From the NCBI GenBank assembly GCA_963580285.1, contig OY757017.1, positions 18,245,003-18,309,002 on the forward strand: a DNA stretch of 64,000 nt, written 5' to 3'. The stretch is from Lucinisca nassula (taxonomy: Eukaryota > Mollusca > Bivalvia > Lucinida > Lucinidae). Both the position numbers and the translations under genes were made by a program. Of this stretch, positions 62,201 through 63,882 are shown in pieces; within the stretch, counting starts at the first letter, position 1; each line of letters starts with the position of its first letter. The notes beneath the pieces were generated by a model, which was not told the origin of the DNA, made no database searches, and worked only from the letters and a program-made list of their open reading frames with translations.

Positions 62201-63882
62201 TGTATTAACATCTACGCACGCATCATATAAGAACATGTTCTAGCTATTAGTTTTTGAGTCTACTTTGAAAACTCTTGACAACGTATATGAAAAGTATATA
62301 AATTTTTGCCCTGTATTTTGTGGTTTTGGTATGCTGAGATTTCTGTTTTGCTCTTTGTGATATTGCTTGGCTGTTATATATGGGCCCCGCCAAGCGAATT
62401 TGTGTCTTCGAGCATTCCGTCATGACAAGTTTTAACTGCGCATGCCCAGCCATTCAGAGGGGCCAGTGATATTGCTTTTCTGTCTGAAGGGTCCTCTTGA
62501 TTCACTGCTTACATGAGCGAGCAGCGAAGGTTCTGGCGAGACTGGGCGGATGCGCAGTCTCGCCTGAACCTTCGCTGCTCGCATAGGCGATAAGTACCAA
62601 AAACGTCCGATAATGTTTCCTAATATAGGTAACTTATTTTATTTTCCTTTCAAATATATGCATTAACGAGGAGTTCACCCAAATATGTCGCATACAATAT
62701 GAATATTGCAATACAAAGTTAAGTAAAAATAACCAAACCCACTAAAAGCGGAAATGGGCGTCTTATCATTTGGTATTACGTGCATGGTTCAATAGGTCAT
62801 ATCTGACCAAACGTAGTCCACATTTATTTTGAAATATTTAGCTTGATATGCTGTCAAAATACACGCTTATTTATCGCACAGCAACAGATAAGGTAAGTAT
62901 TTTGTTATAACTGAACGATAGTTTTTGACAGTTCTCCATAATAACCTATGTTGTGGGTATTCACTTGAACCGCCTCGACGAAGCGGTCCTAATGAATACC
63001 GAGGATATAGTTTTTATGGAGAACTGACAAACATTATCCATCAATTATCACAAAATACTTACCTTATCTGTTGCTATGTTATCATATTCAGAATATGAGT
63101 TTTTAGACATTTCGAGGTAATCTTCAGAATCACCACATTTATTAAATTGGTATATTACATGCATATCAGAGAAATACTATGATTTCTACCAGACATAAAC
63201 TTGGTATTTTCCGTTTTCCTAAGAAGACAATTTCCTGTTAGCCGGGGAAATACGAAATACGTAAACCTCCAAAGCTGGAACTACATTTTGTACAAGACAC
63301 AATATACAGCTTTTGCAGTGAAATCGTTATCTTCAAACGCGGAAAAGTTTCAGTGACGTCGACGTTTTTCAAAACGTCAGCGCAATGACGTCTGGAAAGA
63401 TATCAACAGACGTTCAGAATGAGTCGGATGCAACGCTGAAACAAAGAAAGCATGAACATGACCATTAAATAGGAAGTACGTTTTGCTTTTTTTATTCTCA
63501 CATTTTAGTTGTTTTTCACTGTAAACACGTTGTTTCTTCTATTTTATCCAAAACTGTAGAAAACACCGAGGGAGGTAAAACAATCCGATGAAGGAACAAG
63601 TGCGATCCTCCCTCGGTTTATAAATAGGAGAATAACATATACTTCACTCGATCTACATATACAACTGGAACACATATTCTACTCTCCACTTTCATGTAAC
63701 TTGCATACTCACCAGCCCTTTGTCAACACAATAGCAAACGGATTACTGAGTATCTTTCGTTGATAAGCTATGTCTTTCATTATATCTTTGGACCATTCCA
63801 TCAAATCCCTGATTTTATTGCTGGGCGACGATCTGTCCACATTCCATTTCAACATTTCTTTAACCTCTTCTCTTAACACACG
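25523..63882 (-). CDS. ITPR: IP3 receptor-family calcium-release channel, C-terminal 711 residues in 11 exons (5' end outside window)
   Basis: Exons, in transcript order: 63713-63882, 62027-62164, 59163-59324, 56901-57012, 54617-54740, 53074-53249, 50065-50217, 44328-44405, 39058-39177, 37266-37403, 25523-26287. All have AG/GT borders, all phases agree and the sum is 2136 bases ending in TAA. Family signatures seen: S4-S5 linker GGVIKAVTQNGRSLL, S6 end NIIFGIIVDTFSELRD, zinc-binding CFIC, EHNMWSYIFFF and FFPLDRALSL. These match IP3R better than ryanodine receptors (EHNMW and FFPLDRALSL against EHNLA and FFPAGD). The family forms tetrameric calcium channels of the ER membrane opened by IP3; only the channel half is in view, so ligand binding cannot be judged. 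Oddities are a non-canonical filter, a short luminal loop and a long RS-rich tail. It is either the orthologous IP3R or, I suspect, a divergent paralogue. Confidence 0.9.
26660..26845 (-). repeat. tRNA-derived SINE
   Basis: On the minus strand it starts GACTCGATAGCGCAGTTGTT and AGCGCGTTCGACTTATGATC. That is an A-box and an anticodon-arm-like stem with loop CTTATGA, followed by a decayed B box GTTCTAATC. The body includes CGAGGTGTGTCCTTAGGC and GACACTGCCCC and ends in a (CT)n tract (GAGAGAGA on the plus strand, 26664-26680). Confidence 0.65.
27650..27850 (+). repeat. Relative of one arm of the 24.8-25.1 kb palindrome
   Basis: TTTCGTATTGGCCCAG, AGCTGTATTGGCCC, ATTACTTGATTAATGATAAT, TAATATTGGTTGACCTCG and TACAGGATAGTGAAT match blocks of 24700-25089 in order. 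Confidence 0.75.
28093..28201. mobile_element. Fold-back element F, well preserved
   Basis: TTTTTCTTATTTCTGCTCTA through TATAGATTGTGGGTACTCG pairs with CGAGTAGCCACAATCTATAT and TTCGAGCAGAAATAAGAA. The left flank has GGGTTTACAGGGGTAAAA. Confidence 0.85.
28245..28400 (+). repeat. Dispersed repeat fragment (TTTTTAGCTCTGGTGGCCAT family)
   Basis: TTTTTAGCTCTGGTGGCCAT, then AGGGAGTAACCAAGGCAACA and GGTTTAGGAGGAGTTC, matches 30690-30800 and 30835-30930 and more weakly 7370-7400. Confidence 0.65.
29030..29065 (+). repeat. Poly-C/(CA)n tract
   Basis: Two runs of C broken by an A are followed by CACACACA. A similar tract is at 29541-29565. Confidence 0.9.
29868..30180 (-). repeat. SINE-like retroposon (family S)
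   Basis: A diverged, complete copy in minus orientation, from TTTGTTTGTTTGAATTGAGG with TTTAACATCCCCGTT to CAAGCCCCAATGGACGGGGG. Confidence 0.8.
30690..31100 (+). repeat. Degenerate repeats of the AGCTC-GGTGGCCAT family
   Basis: Three diverged units (about 30695, 30842 and 30963) each carry TTTTTAGCTC and GACCATTTTG-like blocks, then GGGTCATCTA and CAACAT. The sequence then shades into AGGTCAAAGGTCAAGGTC-type repeats to 31390. Confidence 0.6.
31390..32215. repeat. 145-bp tandem array, first block
   Basis: Units read TTTGACCTACTGACCTACTT, TTGACCCGACATGACCCATA, TTCGAACTTGACCGAGATAT, TGTCAAGATGATCATTCTG, AAACTGTGGCCTCTAGTGTG and TTCACAAGGTTTTTCTATGA. About six units. Frames such as 31565-31813 on the minus strand are shadows of the repeat. 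Confidence 0.95.
32216..33520 (+). repeat. 383-bp tandem array, three full copies and one partial
   Basis: CGCAAAATTGCAGTATGTTT (or a close variant) begins copies at 32216, 32598, 32981 and 33364. Each has TCACTGATGAGGCTTTATTA, AAACTACGTAGTATGACCC, CTGCAGCTGGTGTTGTGCC, GGCGGCCGTAAAA and TATTCTGAGATATCAGAAAT. The array splits the 145-bp array inside a unit. A decayed relative is at 57770-57905. Confidence 0.95.
33521..35470. repeat. 145-bp tandem array, second block
   Basis: About eleven further units of the array at 31390 follow, interrupted by a SINE at 34450-34751. The array ends at AGAAAAGTTTAAGGACGC, where a CACGCACGCACCCACGCACG tract and a CTCACC-GATGAGCT end follow. Confidence 0.95.
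34450..34751 (+). mobile_element. SINE-like retroposon (family S) inserted in the 145-bp array
   Basis: The 12-bp target-site duplication GATTTGACCTAC lies at 34438-34449 and 34752-34763. The body runs from AGCCCCCTCCCATAGGGGC to GGGGACGTTAAAACTCAAAT and AACAAACAAAC. The insertion is younger than the array unit it interrupts. Confidence 0.92.
35465..35590 (+). repeat. Terminal tract of a dispersed repeat
   Basis: GCACGCACGCACCCACGCAC, then GACGGACAAAAAGTGATCCC and AAAAGCTCACCTTGTCACTA, ending GATGAGCTAGAAAAT. It forms the right boundary of the 145-bp array. Confidence 0.6.
35858..36152 (+). repeat. SINE-like retroposon (family S)
   Basis: A full copy from GCCCCCGCCCATCGGGACTT to GGGGACGTTAAACTTCAAAT and CAAACAAAC. 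Confidence 0.88.
36153..36251 (+). repeat. Extra tail of the adjacent SINE (tandem duplication)
   Basis: The last ~95 bp of the SINE (AATGTTGGGTAAAAGTCCCA to GACGTTAAACTTCAAATC) is repeated immediately, with the same private variants (TTGGCAGC, GATCTTTACAG). It therefore arose by local duplication rather than a second insertion. Confidence 0.85.
36405..36502. mobile_element. Fold-back element F, degenerate
   Basis: GTAGGCTATGTGTAATCGC, then TAGGCGGTTCTAACGTGCAC and ATGTTTGTAGACATAAATAAG. Most of the left arm is lost. Confidence 0.55.
36535..37212 (-). repeat. Family U dispersed repeat, minus orientation
   Basis: It is the complement of the family, from TAGTTAACTACCATGCATGC at its 3' side through GACTCGACAGC and GGCCACGTAAAA-like blocks to GTGTCTTT-like and GGTAATTGTATCGATTCCTG at about 37195. 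Confidence 0.75.
37266..37403 (-). CDS. ITPR: ITPR exon j: C-terminal helical domain
   Basis: The acceptor is TTGTCTTTCAG and the donor GTCAGT. The 46 codons begin LLKENYDFFPLDRALSLAS. The FFPLDRALSL block corresponds to the WFPRMRAMSL block of vertebrate IP3Rs. A heptad-like stretch follows (DDLLFQVTTIVEKQKRE) that begins the C-terminal coiled coil. The intron to the last exon is about 11 kb (26288-37265) and filled with repeats. Confidence 0.9.
37500..38190. other. Intron sequence with short AT-rich repeats
   Basis: CGATATGCTTATCGTATCGT-type words recur at 37570-37640, with GTATCGTAAAGTTACTGTAT at 38180. The rest shows nothing recognisable. Two TGACGTCA-like words are near 38060-38070. Confidence 0.4.
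38215..38765 (+). repeat. Family U dispersed repeat, strongly diverged
   Basis: GCAATGATCAGGAATTGG, ACAGAAGGACCGCCTTAAAA, TTTTACGTGGCCACAATCCT and GCAAGGTCTCTCAGAACAT match the family in order with many substitutions. Confidence 0.6.
39058..39177 (-). CDS. ITPR: ITPR exon i: histidine half of linker domain
   Basis: The acceptor is AATTCTTTCAG and the donor GTAAGA. The 40 codons begin GFDHHVRQEHNMWSYIFF and end LEMFVHKL. The H-H/E-H-N-M-W block is close to that of vertebrate IP3Rs, where the two histidines complete the zinc site with CFIC. Vertebrate IP3Rs have a D-TEYTGPESYV-type stretch after this; here it reads VNDYTALEMFV, so the second half is divergent. Confidence 0.92.
39280..39368. 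mobile_element. Fold-back element F, diverged
   Basis: GTCGGTACTTGTTAGAATCG and CCTCGTCTAGGCGATTCTTA, then CAAGTAACC, form a stem. The outer arms have lost the AGCAGAAATAAG block. Confidence 0.65.
40036..40133. mobile_element. Fold-back element F
   Basis: TTCTTATTTCTGCTCAAAAT and TATTTTAGAGCAGAAATAAG enclose GTACACGTTAGAACCGCCTC and AATGAGTACCATCAATCT. The left flank shows the wider family in complement (GACCGCCGAAAAACGAAGAT). Confidence 0.8.
40380..40850. other. Intron sequence, nothing recognised
   Basis: No repeat or coding similarity. A GACGT-rich stretch (about 40770-40815) contains AATGACGTCATTTTCGACGC. Confidence 0.4.
40865..41506 (+). repeat. Family U dispersed repeat
   Basis: It runs from AAAGATCAGGAATTGATACA to GGGAAGCAAAGTTGCCAAC and is then cut by a SINE piece. 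Confidence 0.85.
41507..41706 (+). repeat. SINE-like retroposon (family S), 5'-truncated
   Basis: It begins CTAAGCCTGTCCAGGAACCG and ends GGGGACGTTAAACCTCAAAT with CAAACAAACAAA. The 5' truncation is joined directly to a family U copy. Confidence 0.85.
41932..42065. repeat. Long hairpin, about 62-bp arms
   Basis: ATTTGATTTTTTAGTGTGAG through TTATTTCACTCATGAACACC and AAAACCGGTATTTTCA pairs with the complement to 42065, with few mismatches. A single related arm (TTTTGGTGTTCATGAGTG, then AAATAAAAATTGATCTTACA) is at 19408-19450. Confidence 0.9.
42227..43842 (-). mobile_element. Decayed mariner (DD34D) transposon with internal minisatellite
   Basis: The terminal repeats are CGAGGGCCGTTCAATAAGTA (42227) and, in complement, CGAGGGTCGTTCAATATTTA (43842). 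The transposase is on the minus strand in broken frames. The N-terminal helix-turn-helix is ENLRELVKQERRMKVSETAR (about 43365-43430). ERIVTSDETWIHHYDPET contains the first catalytic D (about 42813-42866). LLQHDDASFHT holds the second D, and HSPDLAPSD ends with the third, exactly 34 residues after the second. A stop follows the third D. Stops and frame changes make it non-functional. Confidence 0.92.
42941..43345 (-). repeat. 61-bp minisatellite inside the mariner transposase
   Basis: CATTTTGACTC or a variant begins units at 42941, 43002, 43063 (shortened), 43108, 43169, 43229 and 43291. On the minus strand a unit reads LHERLDMRKISAP, the mariner segment normally present once after the second helix-turn-helix (consensus LGMRKVSARWVP). 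Since 61 is not a multiple of three, each unit shifts the frame. Confidence 0.92.
44195..44322 (+). repeat. SINE 3' fragment with CAA tail beside exon h
   Basis: GGTACTCTGGTGTTCGACCA, GATTACTGATCGGCTCTTGA and AAGTGCCGTTAAACCAAAAT with ACAACAACAACAAAC. The GTTAAAC end is shared with other SINEs here. It reaches within about 6 bp of the exon h donor. Confidence 0.65.
44328..44405 (-). CDS. ITPR: ITPR exon h: first part of the C-terminal zinc-binding linker
   Basis: The acceptor is TATATTTCAG and the donor GTAATC. This small 26-codon exon encodes WTAESDMRDTCFICSR and continues to YDFEHHGK. It carries the CxxC half of the C2H2-like linker domain found after S6 in both IP3 and ryanodine receptors. 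The histidine half is on the next exon. A SINE tail ending in CAA repeats lies immediately beyond the donor at about 44256-44320. Confidence 0.92.
44582..44888 (+). repeat. SINE-like retroposon (family S)
   Basis: A full copy from CCCCCCCCCCCTCATAGGGG to GGGGACGTTAAACATCAAAT and CAAACAAAACAAAA. It is closest by eye to the copy at 34450. Confidence 0.88.
45180..45240. repeat. Fragment of fold-back element F
   Basis: GAGATTGAGCCGGTTCTTAT, then GGGTATCCACAATCTGAT. Only one arm remains. Confidence 0.5.
45328..45430. mobile_element. Fold-back element F in long context (about 45265-45510)
   Basis: ACATAGGTTGTGGGTGATG and CGAGTATTAACAACCTATGT pair around GATTGAGGCGGCTCTAA. Flanks have ATAGTGCAATC-type, CCCCGTAAACC and TATATAAAGTGGTGTTTAGG blocks. 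Confidence 0.75.
45588..45781. mobile_element. piggyBac-like MITE, second copy
   Basis: The ends TTAACCCTTATTCTACTG and CAGCGGGATAAGGGTTAA match the element at 3128-3341, with TTAA at both ends. The interior shares GTGTAGATCCAGATCAG and TACACTGTTTGACATTCAG. The central palindrome is shortened. Confidence 0.75.
45925..46032. mobile_element. Fold-back element F, best-preserved stem
   Basis: ACATAGGTTGTTGGTGCACG, TTAGAACCGCCTCATTGAGG, CGGTTCTAACGAGTACCCAC and AACCTATGTCTTGGAGCAG are continuous. The longer element extends over about 45840-46115, from ACACATCCGTGCGAAATAGT to TTCACGGACCTGTTCCCGTG. Confidence 0.88.
46290..46640 (+). repeat. Diverged tandem repeat of about 150 bp
   Basis: AGAGCTCATATTTTCCTAAC, ACTGCTCATATTTTCCAAAT and ACTGCTCATTTTTTTCAAAC each precede ATGGTGGATTT-like and TGATGATAGATA-like blocks. 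More copies lie at about 47640, 48140 and 48265. Confidence 0.65.
46640..47590 (+). repeat. Family U dispersed repeat, longest complete copy
   Basis: It runs from GAAGGCAATGATCAGGAATC to GATAACCCGGATTAAGACGT (about 950 bp) and is collinear with 1-895. Minus-strand frame 46883-47284 lies inside it and is also present, broken, in other copies. Confidence 0.85.
47770..48116. mobile_element. pogo-like MITE with nested fold-back element
   Basis: Ends TACAGTAGAACTTCGATGGC and GCCATTGAAGTTCGACTGTA are inverted repeats bounded by TA. A fold-back hairpin occupies 47898-47990. The adjoining CGAACACC and GGTGTTCGAG extend the terminal repeats to over 25 bp. Confidence 0.7.
47898..47990. mobile_element. 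Fold-back element F variant inside the pogo-like MITE
   Basis: AAATGTATGCTGTGTGTACT, then CATTAGAATCGCCTCGATG, is followed by an exact complement. This is an F relative with altered arms (GTATGCTGTGTG in place of ATAGATTGTGGG). Confidence 0.8.
48453..48790 (+). repeat. tRNA-derived SINE (family T)
   Basis: The head GGCCCCGATAGCTCAGTTGG has a good A box, and GGTCACGGGTTCGATCCCGG a perfect B box (48500-48520). The body follows (GACTGGTCGACCCAGTG, GCACTATAAAAGTGAGC) and the 3' end TTGTTGAAAGCGACGTTAAA with CCCGAATTCACACACACA. The anticodon arm is degenerate, so this is a SINE and not a tRNA gene. Confidence 0.85.
48960..50064 (-). repeat. Tandem array of partial S6-exon copies with splice donors, 74-bp period
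   Basis: Immediately downstream of exon g the intron repeats the exon's 3' part and its donor. A matching landmark (GTTCAA or GCTCAA) occurs at 50116 (exon), 50042, 49968, 49894, 49820, 49746 and 49677, exactly 74 apart for the first five steps. A second block has 49013 and 49087, again 74 apart. Copies read like S/T-xGL-N/S-IIFG-V-T/I-VDTFSELRDLK and then GTAAGT. Copies drift and several keep GTAAGT. Because 74 is not a multiple of three, successive copies change frame. A foreign segment (about 49230-49610) splits the two blocks. Confidence 0.85.
49335..49530. repeat. Direct doublet of about 93 bp inside the S6-exon array
   Basis: Two copies of a segment beginning AAAATGAATGGAA, followed by GAGACAGAAGAAAT or GAAACAGAAGAAAA and a CTACTGCAAGGA or TCTTGCAAGGA block, lie about 93 bp apart. 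The segment lies between the two blocks of exon-derived copies and is not related to them by eye. Confidence 0.5.
50065..50217 (-). CDS. ITPR: ITPR exon g: pore-lining S6 helix
   Basis: The acceptor is TTTTCACTTCAG and the donor GTAAGTTC. The 51 codons begin NMKAHSTQADF and contain the S6 helix: FFIFITTIGLNIIFG, then IIVDTFSELRDLK. In IP3Rs the I/V-DTF-(A/S)-(D/E)LR end of S6 forms the cytosolic gate region. The last two-thirds of this exon, with its donor site, has been copied repeatedly into the intron just downstream (about 48960-50064). Confidence 0.93.
50640..50690 (+). repeat. Fragment of the GTAGATCCAGATCAGATGGCT motif
   Basis: AACCGTGTAGATGCAGATCA, then GATGGCTTCCTAAGAAGC, matches half of the palindrome at 3235-3298. 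Confidence 0.5.
50780..50920 (-). repeat. Family U fragment, minus orientation
   Basis: TTCACGTGGACTGAACAATT, GGTAAAATCGATTTATGCCC and CTGACCGTTCCAAGGCATTG are complements of family U blocks. Confidence 0.6.
51098..51195. mobile_element. Fold-back element F in long context, cut by family U
   Basis: AATATAGATTGGTAGTCTCA, then TTGGAACCGCCTGATCGAGG, pairs with CGGTTGTAACGGGTACTCAC. The long-form flank begins at about 51000 (CACACCCATGTGACATAGTG) and stops at TTTTCTCTATATAATATAAA, where family U starts. Confidence 0.75.
51245..51968 (+). repeat. Family U dispersed repeat
   Basis: It runs from AGTAGAAGTAAAACAAAGAT to TTTATGTTGTACCCAATTGG. It closely resembles the copies at 20395 and 40865. Confidence 0.85.
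52325..52572 (+). repeat. Family U dispersed repeat, internally deleted
   Basis: AAATAGAAGTGAAACACAAA, AAGCCAAAGGGCAGTTACTT, GAGGAACCGCCTTGGAACGT and TTCGTCGCGATTTAGACAAA are present with gaps. Confidence 0.65.
52573..53060. other. Possible two-copy repeat, origin unknown
   Basis: AGAGACTGGTTATAAACATT, then AAGCTAAGTATAATCT (about 52650), recurs as TAGAGATTGGTTACAAATCT with AAGCTATGCATAATCT (about 52970). The minus strand between them has a short protein-like stretch (KWLLDIINEYFLEVGT, about 52725-52790), but stops surround it and I do not recognise it. Confidence 0.35.
53074..53249 (-). CDS. ITPR: ITPR exon f: S5, short luminal loop, pore helix and selectivity filter
   Basis: The acceptor is TATTTTCCAG and the donor GTAAGTG. 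The 58 codons begin RSLLWVGVLGLVVFYLY (S5). Only about 15 polar residues follow before CDSLWQCTVTVI, the pore helix with the family's paired cysteines. The filter position reads RYGLIGDLFE: the usual glycine triplet of GGGVGD or GGGIGD is absent, while the IGD end is kept. The luminal loop, tens of residues long in vertebrate IP3Rs, is nearly missing. The frame is open and both splice sites are good, so this is not an obvious frameshift. Confidence 0.9.
53280..54590. other. Intron sequence, mostly unique
   Basis: There is a TTATTATTATTA-rich tract at 53670-53750 and a fold-back F scrap (GAGCGGCCTTATGGGGCG, about 53930). A GTAGACCCAGATCTGAGG scrap lies near 54440. Nothing coding is seen. Confidence 0.45.
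54617..54740 (-). CDS. ITPR: ITPR exon e: S3-S4 and S4-S5 linker
   Basis: The acceptor is ATCTTCAG and the donor GTAAAA, a weaker match. The 41 codons start AFLALSMGGTVFHGYFF (end of S3) and continue into HLLNIVNNNQLLGGVIKAV and TQN. In known IP3Rs the equivalent stretch is the S4-S5 linker that couples cytosolic movement to the pore. The pattern VIK-VT-NGRS across the exon junction is strongly diagnostic of the family. Confidence 0.9.
55108..55175. repeat. Fold-back element F, left half only
   Basis: TTTTTTTCTTATTTCTGCTC, then AAAACATAGATTGTGAATTC and GTTAGAACCGCCTCACC, stops at the axis. The wider family flanks are present on both sides (GGGGTTTACAGGCGTATACA; TTCGGCGGTAAATTTTACAG). Confidence 0.75.
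55700..56118 (-). repeat. Family U dispersed repeat, minus orientation
   Basis: CATGCGGACTGAACAAATTA, TAAATCGCGACGGAAGTAAG, GGGCGAGGATCGTGGCCACG and, at the end, GTATCGATTACTAATCATTG are complements of the family blocks. Confidence 0.8.
56268..56372 (+). repeat. SINE S fragment, strongly diverged
   Basis: GAGCCTGCCCAGGAAAAGTG, CTCAAAATGATCTAAAACAG and TGGGCAGTAACACTCCAATA with AAACAAACAAACAAA retain the order of SINE S. Confidence 0.55.
56901..57012 (-). CDS. ITPR: ITPR exon d: charged S2-S3 linker and start of S3
   Basis: The acceptor is CCCACTTTCAG and the donor GTTAGT. The first 25 or so residues are almost all charged (SRKKKDEDTEEEKEKKHQ). The exon then turns hydrophobic (FLSFTTFYYM) at the beginning of S3. 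This corresponds to the cytosolic S2-S3 linker of IP3Rs, which varies in length and sequence between family members. A single base at the 5' end completes K with the upstream exon. Confidence 0.82.
57095..57212. mobile_element. Fold-back element F in long context (about 57025-57265)
   Basis: ACATAGGTTATGGGTACGCG and CGAGTACCCACATTCTATAT pair around CTTGAGGCGGTTCTAA. Flanks show CACATCTGTGTGGCATATAG and CTCTATATAAAGTGGAGTTT. The left end of the long form abuts exon d (56901-57012). Confidence 0.75.
57400..57460 (+). repeat. GC-rich 27-bp duplication
   Basis: GCCCGCGTTGTTGAACGCAC, then GCT, occurs twice in tandem within an otherwise AT-rich intron. Confidence 0.8.
57770..57905 (+). repeat. Decayed relative of the 383-bp repeat
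   Basis: GTGTGGCGGCCGTACAAAAA, CTCTCCCTACC, GAAAATATCTGAATTGCACT and GATGAGGCCTCAATTGGCTA follow the order of blocks in 32216-33520, with rearrangement. Confidence 0.5.
58640..58860 (+). repeat. 220-bp dispersed repeat with hairpin, copy 1
   Basis: CCAAGCGAATTTGTGTCTTC, GAGCATTCCGTCATGACAAA and CAGCCATTCAGAGGGGCCA, then GAGCGAGCAGCGAAGTTTC and its near-complement CTTCGCTGCTCGCATAGG. Confidence 0.85.
58985..59140. mobile_element. 150-bp inverted-repeat element near the exon c donor
   Basis: ATAACTGTATTAAAAATTGT with TATTTTGGGTGG at the left is mirrored by CGCCCAAAATGACAATTTTG with AATACAGTTGT at the right. The interior is GC-rich (GACGCGTCGCCGTC). Confidence 0.75.
59163..59324 (-). CDS. ITPR: ITPR exon c: S2 segment
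   Basis: The acceptor is CTATTTTCAG and the donor GTATGT. The exon encodes 53 codons beginning PIPVITTLSQNQYTM. The hydrophobic run AHNFFCLLVFLSYFLG is taken as S2, and a cytosolic stretch NHPSLPNPRAMWLAF follows. The split codons give D at the 5' join and K at the 3' join, which fixes the frame. A small inverted-repeat element (about 58988-59137) sits only about 25 bases from the donor. Confidence 0.85.
59355..59625 (-). repeat. SINE-like retroposon (family S), old copy
   Basis: The complement of the tail (TTTAGGTTTAACATCCCGTT) and head (CAGGCCCCGATGGGTGGGGG) frames a strongly diverged body. Confidence 0.65.
59960..60030. repeat. Fold-back element F, left half only
   Basis: TTTTTCTTATTTCTGCTCAA through AACATAGATTGTTGGTACTC and GTTAGAACCGCCTCGAC, ending at the axis as in the half copy at 55108. 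Confidence 0.75.
60240..61400 (+). repeat. Loose tandem repeat family ending in a GACGGACTACCGGAAGG tract
   Basis: AAAGGGCCATAACTGAGGAA, AAAGGGTCATAACTCGAGAA, AAAGAGCCAGTACTCTAGAA and AAGGGGCATAATTGGGTCAT recur with TCTTGCTTACAAG and TTTCCTATGCAAA blocks. It ends with GACGGGACGGACTACCGG, as such mollusc repeats often do. A SINE fragment lies at 60597-60690. Confidence 0.65.
60597..60690 (+). repeat. SINE S 3' fragment
   Basis: TGTCATTTCACCTCAATGTC, GGGTAAAAGTCCCACAAAAT and TTGGAAGCAACGTCTCCAAA, ending AGTCAAATCAAACAAACA. The GACGTTAAAC block has been deleted. Confidence 0.8.
61490..62020. other. Intron sequence, nothing recognised
   Basis: Contains a small (TGCC)n tract (CTGCCTGCCTGCCTGATTG, about 61855-61880). 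No repeat family or coding match. Confidence 0.45.
62027..62164 (-). CDS. ITPR: ITPR exon b: transmembrane segment S1
   Basis: The acceptor is CATTGCAG and the donor GTAAGT. The 45 full codons include HLVTILSFAINVMMLVTW, a clear S1 membrane helix preceded by W and N as in IP3Rs. A short polar stretch ending IPKSVV follows and leads into the first luminal loop. An N-D-N-T-T stretch offers one N-glycosylation sequon (NTT) on the luminal side. Confidence 0.88.
62385..62602 (+). repeat. 220-bp dispersed repeat with hairpin, copy 2
   Basis: It is collinear with 58640-58860. Here the palindrome is more regular: GCGAGCAGCGAAGGTTCTGG with CGAGACTG pairs with CAGTCTCGCC and TGAACCTTCGCTGCTCGC. Confidence 0.88.
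62878..63078. mobile_element. Fold-back element F variant with long outer arms
   Basis: Outer arms CAGCAACAGATAAGGTAAGT, then ATTTTGTTATAACTG, are mirrored by CACAAAATACTTACCTTATC and TGTTGCT. The inner stem ACAGTTCTCCATAATAACC, AACCGCCTCGACGAAGCGG and TATGGAGAACTG belongs to family F. Confidence 0.85.
63080..63700. other. Intron sequence, mostly unrecognised
   Basis: A GACGTC-rich stretch (about 63352-63415) and a short inverted pair CCGAGGGAGGTAAAA and CGATCCTCCCTCGG (63568-63617) are the only structures noted. Confidence 0.45.
63713..63882 (-). CDS. ITPR: ITPR exon a: cytosolic linker before S1
   Basis: The acceptor TTATTGCAG lies at the high-coordinate end and the donor GTGAGT follows at 63712-63707. 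The exon gives 56 residues plus two bases, reading from RVLREEVKEML to NPFAIVLTKG. It is hydrophilic and ends in a segment resembling the family's pre-S1 helix (basic residues, then NP, then hydrophobic residues). The split codon makes W with the next exon. The open acceptor shows that further exons lie beyond the window. Confidence 0.85.

Noticed and set aside
25523..63882. Ryanodine receptor instead of IP3 receptor
   Set aside because: EHNMWSY, VTQNGRS and FFPLDRALSL follow the IP3R pattern. RyR hallmarks such as EHNLANY and a C-terminus directly after the FFPAGD block are absent.
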